The position numbers and the translations under genes were made by a program. This document shows positions 46,229-52,224 of a DNA stretch of 52,224 nucleotides, piece after piece; the first letter of the stretch is position 1; each line of letters opens with the position of its first letter. The DNA lies in contig NZ_FPBJ01000024.1 in assembly GCF_900116635.1 (NCBI RefSeq), forward strand, positions 1 to 52,224. The letters are read 5' to 3'. The notes under the pieces are model-generated. The model was not told where the DNA came from, ran no database searches, and saw only the letters and a program-made list of their open reading frames with translations. This DNA comes from Xenorhabdus koppenhoeferi (GTDB lineage Bacteria > Pseudomonadota > Gammaproteobacteria > Enterobacterales > Enterobacteriaceae).

Positions 46229-46906
46229 ATGATTGACACAAAAGCACTACGTCAGGAACAGATAGAGACATCACGGCAGGTTATCCGCCATGATGTGTTT
46301 TCTACGTCTTTTACGCCAAAGTTGATTGCGGGTGCTGATGTTGGGTTTGAAGATGGCGGTGCGGTGACGCGTGCCGCTATTGCGGTTTTGCAGTATCCCT
46401 CGTTAGAATTGATCGAATACCAAATCGCCAGAATTGACACAGTACTTCCCTATATCCCCGGCTTACTCTCATTTCGTGAATATCCTGCATTGATGGTTGC
46501 ATGGCAAAAATTAAGACTGCGGCCTGATTTGCTTATGGTGGATGGTCAGGGGATTGCCCACCCCCGACGTTTTGGAATAGCCAGCCATTTTGGATTGCTG
46601 GTGGATGTTCCAACAATCGGTGTGGCAAAAAGCCGCCTGTGTGGTGAACATGCACCTGTTGGAGATGCTCCGGGAAGTCGTCAGCCGTTGGTGGATCGTG
46701 GTGAACAGATCGGTGTCGTATTACGCAGCAAAAAAAGATGTAATCTGCTCTATATTTCCATCGGTCATCAGATCAGTATTAACAGCGCGGTATTCTGGGT
46801 TGAACAGTGTATGAAAGGTTATAGACTCCCTGAACCGACTCGTTGGGCGGATGGGATCGCCTCAAATAGACCGTTTTTTAAGCAAACAATGCAGAAAAAT
46901 CTATAA
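46229..46906 (+). CDS. nfi: Endonuclease V (deoxyinosine 3'-endonuclease)
   Basis: Nfi nicks DNA one base 3' of deaminated adenine (hypoxanthine) and starts repair. The 225-residue protein (E. coli 223) has the catalytic acidic residues in AGADVGFE (about 35-42), [11 protein letters not shown] (about 80-90) and [15 protein letters not shown] (about 107-121). It follows hemE by four bases and is probably cotranslated with it. Confidence 0.95.
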   Translation: MIDTKALRQEQIETSRQVIRHDVFSTSFTPKLIAGADVGFEDGGAVTRAAIAVLQYPSLELIEYQIARIDTVLPYIPGLLSFREYPALMVAWQKLRLRPDLLMVDGQGIAHPRRFGIASHFGLLVDVPTIGVAKSRLCGEHAPVGDAPGSRQPLVDRGEQIGVVLRSKKRCNLLYISIGHQISINSAVFWVEQCMKGYRLPEPTRWADGIASNRPFFKQTMQKNL

Positions 46907-46982
46907 TTGTGGCGGAACTGTGTGGATATTCTTGTTTTTCAGGTAAACTTCGGCGCAAATTAAGCATTATGAGTAACGATCA

Positions 46983-47573
46983 ATGTTAAGAAACCCTATC
47001 CACCTGAGGCTGGAGAAGCTTGAAAGTTGGCAACATTTGACTTTTATGGCTAGTCTATGTGAGCGGATGTATCCGAACTATCAGGTGTTTTGTCTCCAGA
47101 GTGGGTTTGCAGACCCCTTACAGTATCGCCGCATTTTGGATCTTGTGTGGGAAGTATTGGTCGTTAAAGATGCAAAAGTGAATTTTGATAGTCAGCTGGA
47201 AAAGTTAGAGGCCATTATCCCATCATCAGAGAGTTATGATATTTATGGTGTGTATCCAGCGATTGATGCGTGCATTGCATTGAGTGAAGTAATTCATTCT
47301 CGTTTGAGTGGTTCGACGTTAGAACATGCAATAGCTGTCAGTGAAATGTCCGTCCGTACTGTTGCTATGCTGGAAATGACGCAGGCTGGCAGGGAAATGA
47401 CCGAGGATGAATTAAAAGTATTACCTGCCATTGAAGAAGAGTGGGACATTCAATGGGAAATTTACCGTTTATTGGCTAATTGCGAAGAACGGGACATTGA
47501 ACTAATTAAAGGATTAAAAGCTGATCTCCGTGAATCGGAGGTTAGTAATATCGGCATAAATTTGAAGCAATAA
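46983..47573 (+). CDS. yjaG: DUF416 protein YjaG
   Basis: A 196-residue, mostly helical cytoplasmic protein of the DUF416 family, conserved next to nfi and hupA in enterobacteria. Recognisable parts are LRLEKLESWQHLTFMASLCE at the start and EEEWDIQWEIYRLL near the C-terminus. No biochemical role is established. It is separated from nfi by 76 bases and from hupA by 186, the latter presumably holding the hupA promoter. Confidence 0.9.
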   Translation: MLRNPIHLRLEKLESWQHLTFMASLCERMYPNYQVFCLQSGFADPLQYRRILDLVWEVLVVKDAKVNFDSQLEKLEAIIPSSESYDIYGVYPAIDACIALSEVIHSRLSGSTLEHAIAVSEMSVRTVAMLEMTQAGREMTEDELKVLPAIEEEWDIQWEIYRLLANCEERDIELIKGLKADLRESEVSNIGINLKQ

Positions 47574-47759
47574 CTCATAAAGACGTGACTTAATGCTTGA
47601 TTTGCCGTATTTAAAGGCTTCACATTTGCCCTCACTCTGTTCTACATTGGGGGGCGAAAAGAAGTGGCTATCGGTGCGTGTATGCAGGGGTGCTGTCAAA
47701 TCGGCATATCCGTCGCACTCGATGCTTTGCAAACGATAAACACACTGTAAGGATAATCT

Positions 47760-48032
47760 ATGAATAAGACCGAATTAGTTGATGCAATTGCAGCAGGTGC
47801 AGATCTGACTAAAACTCAGGCTAAAGCTGCTCTGGAGTCAACTTTGAATGCAATCACTGACTCCCTGAAAAATGGTGATGCAGTGCAGCTGGTAGGCTTT
47901 GGTACTTTCAAAGTTAACCACCGAGCAGAACGTACTGGTCGTAACCCACAGACTGGTAAAGAAATTAAAATTGCAGCAGCAAACGTACCTGCTTTTTCCG
48001 CTGGTAAAGCACTGAAAGACGCAGTTAAGTAA
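47760..48032 (+). CDS. hupA: DNA-binding protein HU-alpha
   Basis: HU is a small histone-like protein that bends and compacts DNA. The product has 90 residues, with the typical start [11 protein letters not shown] and the DNA-contacting arm [14 protein letters not shown] (about 58-71). It ends [11 protein letters not shown]. An AAGGATAATCT ribosome binding site precedes the ATG. Strong codon bias suggests high expression. Confidence 0.97.
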   Translation: MNKTELVDAIAAGADLTKTQAKAALESTLNAITDSLKNGDAVQLVGFGTFKVNHRAERTGRNPQTGKEIKIAAANVPAFSAGKALKDAVK

Positions 48033-48049
48033 TCGCATTGCGAAAAAAA

Positions 48050-48754
48050 ATGAGAGGGGGATATTTAAAACCCCTTTTGTTGATTCTACAGGGGCTGTTA
48101 GCATTAGGGTTCATCTCTTTGCTCAGCGCCTGCTCGATTCAGCCCAAAACACCACTTTTCAACGCCAGTGGTTTTGTAACTGATAACGGTGTTATCCGTT
48201 TATGGCGACTGAATGATCAAAAAAATAGTAAGCCTCAGGTTATTATGAGCGTTTACAGCCCCTACCATAATAAAAATACCATTGTTACTTTCTACGAGTA
48301 TCGTCATGGCAGCTTGTGGCAAATCCGCCGCAATGTGCTTGGTAATTCCTTAAGTGATAAAACGCCAATTGAGGAAACATTGCGTATCGATCAAAACAAC
48401 GCAGTCATTTTTAAACTTCGGCAATTAAAAGAGCGTAATGAAATAATTGCCGATAATGATGTGAAACGTCTACAGCTTGATGCCAGGCAGATACTGGACG
48501 TCAGTAACTCCTTAATTGCAAAAGGAAGTAAGCTGTTACAGGGGCATTGGCAGCATGGTCAGGTTACTACCTGTTCGGGGAAAAAATTATCCATTAAGTT
48601 TGAACCTGATGATCAGAAATGGCTTAAGGAGAGGCAAAGTAATAGTTCTGGCTCATTAACTATTGCTTGGCTGGATTCGTCAACGGGAAAGCAGTTATTG
48701 TTGGTCGCCAATGATGATTTTTGTCGTTGGGAACCGACGAAAGATAAGCTGTAA
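48050..48754 (+). CDS. yjaH: DUF1481 lipoprotein YjaH
   Basis: A protein of about 234 residues with a lipoprotein signal: hydrophobic stretch LLLILQGLLALGFISLLSAC with lipobox LSAC, so the mature protein should be membrane-anchored. The remainder matches the DUF1481 family found after hupA in enterobacteria; its function is unknown. The start is uncertain: ATG 48050 is used, with TTG at 48038 as alternative; neither has a strong ribosome binding site. It lies 17 bases after hupA, so it may be cotranscribed. Confidence 0.85.
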   Translation: MRGGYLKPLLLILQGLLALGFISLLSACSIQPKTPLFNASGFVTDNGVIRLWRLNDQKNSKPQVIMSVYSPYHNKNTIVTFYEYRHGSLWQIRRNVLGNSLSDKTPIEETLRIDQNNAVIFKLRQLKERNEIIADNDVKRLQLDARQILDVSNSLIAKGSKLLQGHWQHGQVTTCSGKKLSIKFEPDDQKWLKERQSNSSGSLTIAWLDSSTGKQLLLVANDDFCRWEPTKDKL

Positions 48755-48772
48755 AGCTGTTACTTTCGTCGG
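48734..48772. terminator. Hairpin between convergent yjaH and purD
   Basis: CCGACGAAAG (48734-48743) and CTTTCGTCGG (48763-48772) form a perfect 10-bp stem whose left arm lies within the yjaH end. Its symmetry and position between convergent genes fit a bidirectional terminator, though no long T-run follows on either strand. Confidence 0.5.
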
Positions 48773-48783
48773 TGTAGATTGAC

Positions 48784-50067
48784 TTATTTCAAGCGAGCAA
48801 TCGCTCGATAGCCGATATCTTTGCGGTAAAAACACCCTTCCCAGTTAATGTGTCCCACTCTCTGGTAGGCTTTTTTCTGTGCCTCGGCAATATCGTTGCC
48901 CAAAGCGGTGACACACAAAACACGCCCGCCAGCAGTGACAACGTTTTCATCCTTAAAATCTGTTCCTGAGTGAAAGATCTTTTCATCGGTTTCTGTATCT
49001 TGCGCTAACCCGCTGATAACATCACCTTTAGCGTAATTGGCGGGGTATCCTCCTGCCGCCAGTACAACACCTAATGCCGGACGGGGATCCCATAAGGATA
49101 TTTTCCCGCTTAATTGGCCTTGTGCCCCTGCAAGACAAAGTTCGACTAAATCAGAGTGTAAACGCATCATAATGGGTTGAGTTTCAGGGTCACCAAAACG
49201 GCAGTTAAATTCGATGACTTTGGGTTCACCTTGTTTATCAATCATCAGGCCAGCATAGAGAAAGCCGACATAAGTATGCCCTTCGGCTGCCATTCCCTCG
49301 ACAGTAGGGTAAATGATTTTTTCCATGACACGTTGGTGAATATCATCCGTGACGACAGGGGCTGGTGAGTAAGCGCCCATACCGCCGGTATTTGGCCCGG
49401 TATCGCCGTCACCTACACGTTTGTGATCCTGACTGGTAGCCATAGGAACCACGTTTTTACCATCAACCATGACAATAAAACTGGCTTCTTCGCCATCCAA
49501 AAATTCTTCAATGACAATACGATGTCCTGCATCACCAAACGCATTACCTGCCAGCATGTCTTTAACGGCATTCTGCGCTTCTTCCATGGTCATGGCGACA
49601 ACGACACCTTTACCAGCAGCCAGGCCATCCGCTTTAATGACAATCGGAATCCCCGCTTTTTCCAAATAGGCCAGTGCCGGCTCAATTTCCGTGAAATTTT
49701 GGTAGGCTGCGGTGGGAATATGATGACGGGCGAGGAAATCTTTGGTGAAGGCTTTGGAACCTTCAAGTTGAGCCGCAGCTTTTGTCGGGCCGAAAATAGT
49801 TAGCTCTGCTTGCCGGAAAGCATCAACTACGCCGATAACCAGTGGGGCCTCAGGCCCCACGATGGTCAAACCGATCTTATGGCTTTGGGCAAACTTCAGT
49901 AATCCATCAATATCGGTCGCGGTAATGTTCACATTTTCTAAATTCGCTTCCAGCGCAGTGCCTGCATTACCCGGTGCGACATAAACCTTATCTGCCAAAG
50001 GTGATTGTGCCGCTTTCCATGCTAACGCATGTTCTCTTCCACCATTGCCGATAATCAATACATTCAT
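48784..50067 (-). CDS. purD: Phosphoribosylamine-glycine ligase
   Basis: PurD joins glycine to phosphoribosylamine with ATP, the second step of purine synthesis. The 427-residue ATP-grasp enzyme starts MNVLIIGNGGREHALAWK and shows KADGLAAGKGV (about 145), EEFLDGEEASFIVMVDG (about 188) and EFNCRFGDPETQ (about 285). It lies 31 bases downstream of purH in the same operon. Confidence 0.97.
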   Translation of the reverse strand: MNVLIIGNGGREHALAWKAAQSPLADKVYVAPGNAGTALEANLENVNITATDIDGLLKFAQSHKIGLTIVGPEAPLVIGVVDAFRQAELTIFGPTKAAAQLEGSKAFTKDFLARHHIPTAAYQNFTEIEPALAYLEKAGIPIVIKADGLAAGKGVVVAMTMEEAQNAVKDMLAGNAFGDAGHRIVIEEFLDGEEASFIVMVDGKNVVPMATSQDHKRVGDGDTGPNTGGMGAYSPAPVVTDDIHQRVMEKIIYPTVEGMAAEGHTYVGFLYAGLMIDKQGEPKVIEFNCRFGDPETQPIMMRLHSDLVELCLAGAQGQLSGKISLWDPRPALGVVLAAGGYPANYAKGDVISGLAQDTETDEKIFHSGTDFKDENVVTAGGRVLCVTALGNDIAEAQKKAYQRVGHINWEGCFYRKDIGYRAIARLK

Positions 50068-50098
50068 TTAAGGCTCCTATTATTCAGGCGAAAGATTG

Positions 50099-51688
50099 TT
50101 AATGGCGGAAATGACGCATGCCAGTGAAGATCATTGCGATATCGTGTTCATTAGCAGCAGCAATAACTTCATCATCCCGAATGGAACCACCCGGTTGAAT
50201 GACACAGCTCACACCTACTGCGGCTGCGGCATCAATGCCATCCCGGAACGGGAAAAAGGCATCTGAAGCCATGGCACAGCCTCTAACCTCTAATCTTTCA
50301 TCTTCCGCTTTAATACCCGCTATTTTAGCTGAGTAAACACGGCTCATTTGCCCTGCGCCAATACCAATTGTCATATTGTTCTTGGCATAAACAATAGCAT
50401 TGGATTTGACAAATTTTGCCACTTTCCAGCAGAACAGCGCATCCTGCATTTCTTGTTTCGTTGGCTGGCGTTTGGAGACAACCCGCAGATCATCCTCGTC
50501 TACCATACCTAAATCGCGATCCTGTACCAGTAATCCACCGTTAACACGTTTGAAATCGAGTTCTGCAACGGGTGAGTGCCATTCTCCGCATGCCAGAACA
50601 CGGACATTTTGTTTGGTCGCCAGAATTGGCAAGGCTGCTTCATTAATAGAAGGAGCAATAATGACTTCAACAAATTGGCGTTCGATAATAGTTTTCGCGG
50701 TATCAGCATCCAATTCTCGGTTAAACGCAATGATGCCACCGAATGCGGAAGTAGGATCAGTTTTGAAAGCATGGTCATAAGCGGTATGAATATCAGTACT
50801 CACTGCAACACCACAAGGATTGGCGTGTTTGACAATCACACAGGCAGGTTTGGAGAATACTTTTACACACTCTAACGCAGCATCGGTATCCGCAATATTA
50901 TTATAAGAAAGCGCTTTACCCTGTAATTGGGTTGCTGTAGCAATCGAAGCTTCAGTAATTTCTTCTTCTATATAGAAAGCCGCATCTTGATGGCTGTTCT
51001 CACCATAACGCATATCTTGCTTTTTAATGAAATTCAGATTCAGAGTGCGGGGAAAACGCCCTGATGGTTGGCTTGTCTCACCATGATAGGGGGGAACCAG
51101 TGTGCCAAAGTAGTTGGCAATCATGCTGTCATAAGCGGCAGTATGCTCGAATGCCTTGATGGCTAAATTAAAGCGGGTAGGTTGCGTCAGTGCGTTTTGG
51201 TTGCTATCCATCTCCTCAATAATATTGTTGTAATCCTGGCTATTGACAACAATCACAACATCCTTGTGATTTTTAGCCGCAGAGCGAACCATTGTCGGGC
51301 CACCGATATCAATATTTTCGATGGCATCTTCCAGGGAGCAGTCTGGTTTTGCGACGGTTTGGGCGAAGGGATAAAGATTAACGACCACCATATCAATCGG
51401 GGCAATCTGATGTTTTGCCATTACATCATCATCCTGCCCACGACGACCCAAAATACCACCATGAATTTTGGGATGCAGCGTTTTGACTCGTCCATCCATC
51501 ATTTCTGGGAATCCTGTATGGTCCGAAACTTCGGTGACATTAAGTCCAGCTTCGGACAGCAGACGAGCAGTTCCTCCTGTTGAAAGCAGTTTAACACCAC
51601 GGCTGGATAAGGCCTTGGCAAATTCAACAACACCCGCTTTGTCAGAAACACTCAGCAGGGCACGACGGATTGGACGAAGCTGTTGCAT
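50099..51688 (-). CDS. purH: Bifunctional AICAR transformylase / IMP cyclohydrolase
   Basis: PurH carries out the last two steps of IMP synthesis. The product has 529 residues as in E. coli. The N-terminal cyclohydrolase domain has [19 protein letters not shown] and STGGTARLL; the C-terminal transformylase domain has KHANPCGVA with its catalytic Lys-His (about 266) and [15 protein letters not shown]. The ATG at 51688 gives the family start [12 protein letters not shown] with GGGATC ahead; the ATG at 51718 was rejected. It heads purH-purD under the PurR-box promoter at 51824-51845. Confidence 0.97.
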   Translation of the reverse strand: MQQLRPIRRALLSVSDKAGVVEFAKALSSRGVKLLSTGGTARLLSEAGLNVTEVSDHTGFPEMMDGRVKTLHPKIHGGILGRRGQDDDVMAKHQIAPIDMVVVNLYPFAQTVAKPDCSLEDAIENIDIGGPTMVRSAAKNHKDVVIVVNSQDYNNIIEEMDSNQNALTQPTRFNLAIKAFEHTAAYDSMIANYFGTLVPPYHGETSQPSGRFPRTLNLNFIKKQDMRYGENSHQDAAFYIEEEITEASIATATQLQGKALSYNNIADTDAALECVKVFSKPACVIVKHANPCGVAVSTDIHTAYDHAFKTDPTSAFGGIIAFNRELDADTAKTIIERQFVEVIIAPSINEAALPILATKQNVRVLACGEWHSPVAELDFKRVNGGLLVQDRDLGMVDEDDLRVVSKRQPTKQEMQDALFCWKVAKFVKSNAIVYAKNNMTIGIGAGQMSRVYSAKIAGIKAEDERLEVRGCAMASDAFFPFRDGIDAAAAVGVSCVIQPGGSIRDDEVIAAANEHDIAMIFTGMRHFRH

Positions 51689-51823
51689 TGGTGTGATCCC
51701 TTGGATTTCATAAAACAAGAATGTGTTATTGAGAAAAAAACCACTAATCTAAGAGAGAAATAGCTTCTGCAATAACATTTCAAAACAACTTAAAAAAATC
51801 ATATAGTGATTTTTTCCCGGCAG

Positions 51824-51845
51824 ATTATAGCGCAAACGTTTGCGT
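51824..51845 (-). promoter_or_regulatory. purHD promoter -10 with PurR operator
   Basis: GCGCAAACGTTTGCGT (51830-51845) is a near-perfect palindrome matching the PurR operator consensus (ACGCAAACGTTTGCGT). Directly downstream on the minus strand is TATAAT (51829-51824). The operator therefore fills the promoter spacer, so PurR with hypoxanthine or guanine would block polymerase. The -35 hexamer is weak (GAGCAT at 17-base spacing). Confidence 0.93.
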
Positions 51846-51877
51846 GATGCTCGACAAATTTTAGCAAAATATCAAAT

Positions 51878-51886
51878 TGTGGATAA
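51878..51886 (-). promoter_or_regulatory. Consensus DnaA box
   Basis: TGTGGATAA on the plus strand is the exact complement of the DnaA box TTATCCACA. It is a single box between the purH and rrn promoters. Chance occurrence is possible. Confidence 0.4.
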
Positions 51887-51936
51887 CTTTGTGTGTAATA
51901 TGGTATAAACTGGCGTTTTGCTGTGTAATGCAGCGA

Positions 51937-51990
51937 GCAGTAATTTTTTTTGAAAAAAACTCTTGTCAGCGGCGGAAAACTCCCTATAAT
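51937..51990 (+). promoter_or_regulatory. rrn promoter P1 with UP element
   Basis: TTGTCA (51963-51968), 16 bases, then TATAAT (51985-51990), followed by GCGCCACCACTGA, reproduces the enterobacterial rrn P1 core including the GC-rich discriminator of stringent control. Upstream, AATTTTTTTTGAAAAAAAC (about 51942-51960) is a typical UP element for alpha-CTD binding. Confidence 0.93.
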
Positions 51991-52061
51991 GCGCCACCAC
52001 TGACCGACGCTGCGCTGAGACATGCCGCGGCGGGAAGTCGGAAAAGAGCGACAATAAACGC

Positions 52062-52089
52062 TTGACTCCGGAGGCAAAAAGCGTAAGAT
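52062..52089 (+). promoter_or_regulatory. rrn promoter P2
   Basis: TTGACT (52062-52067), 16 bases, then TAAGAT (52084-52089) lies 99 bases downstream of P1, matching the tandem P1-P2 arrangement of E. coli rrn operons. P2 gives the weaker, more constant expression. Confidence 0.85.
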
Positions 52090-52099
52090 ACGCCGCCTC

Positions 52100-52224
52100 G
52101 CAACCCGGAAGAACTTGCCGGTTGCCACCGCTCTTTAACAACTTAATCAGACAATCTGTGTGGGCACTCGCAGGACTGTATCTCACGCCGAAAGGCGAAA
52201 AAGATAACCAAGTCTTGAAGAGTG
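52100..52224 (+). other. rrn leader with boxB-like hairpin and boxA (16S not reached)
   Basis: GCAACCCGG...CCGGTTGC (about 52100-52125) forms a boxB-like hairpin, followed by boxA GCTCTTTAACAA (52130-52141), the NusB-S10 antitermination site of rRNA operons. The rest, to AAGTCTTGAAGAGTG, is the typical spacer before the 16S gene. The window ends before the 16S sequence. The operon points away from purHD, as E. coli rrnE does. Confidence 0.88.

Overview
The window is a chromosomal stretch from an enterobacterium of the Xenorhabdus/Photorhabdus group (Morganellaceae), more likely Xenorhabdus. The core genes (tufB end, secE, nusG, rplKAJL, rpoBC, thi, nudC, hemE, nfi, yjaG, hupA, yjaH, purD, purH, rrn leader) follow the E. 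coli rpoBC-to-rrnE order and read almost like E. coli proteins. Base composition is lower in GC, and the intergenic spaces carry a short palindromic repeat with TATACCC...GGGTATA ends that I associate with these nematode symbionts. The genus call is inference; no 16S sequence lies in the window.

Layout: (1) 1-12981, tufB end, secE-nusG, the ribosomal stalk operon and rpoB-rpoC, with a 196-bp repeat element between rpoB and rpoC. (2) 12997-14624, an exported polysaccharide deacetylase with SH3-like domains and a small membrane protein, both AT-rich. (3) 14787-30306, the whole maltose regulon in one block: malM-lamB-malK (minus) divergent from malE-malF-malG (plus), then malP-malQ (minus) divergent from malT (plus). 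(4) 30534-35432, a five-gene accessory cluster: class III aminotransferase, zinc sugar-alcohol-type dehydrogenase, HAD phosphatase, MFS transporter and a DUF1349 protein. (5) 35542-41278 on the minus strand, the thiamine operon behind a TPP riboswitch. It is decaying: thiC has two in-frame nonsense codons, its 3' end is fused in frame to thiE by an apparent deletion, and thiH is frameshifted near its start; thiF, thiS and thiG look intact. (6) 41300-48754, a HAD-IB phosphatase remnant, nudC, a secreted-type peptidyl-dipeptidase (dcp), hemE-nfi, yjaG, hupA and yjaH. (7) 48784-52224, purH-purD behind a PurR-operator promoter, divergent from an rrn operon of which only promoters P1/P2 and the boxB/boxA leader are present.

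Functionally, the maltose block covers uptake (LamB, MalE, MalFGK), cytoplasmic breakdown (MalP, MalQ) and activation (MalT). The accessory cluster next to it has the enzyme set (aminotransferase, phosphatase, zinc dehydrogenase) known from bacterial azasugar (nojirimycin-type) pathways, plus a possible exporter. Azasugars inhibit glucosidases, so this is the best candidate for an undescribed system here; the assignment is an inference from protein families only. The damaged thi operon predicts that the strain cannot make the pyrimidine half of thiamine and probably not the thiazole half, so it would depend on uptake from a host or medium.

I found no tRNA, CRISPR array, prophage or complete insertion sequence.
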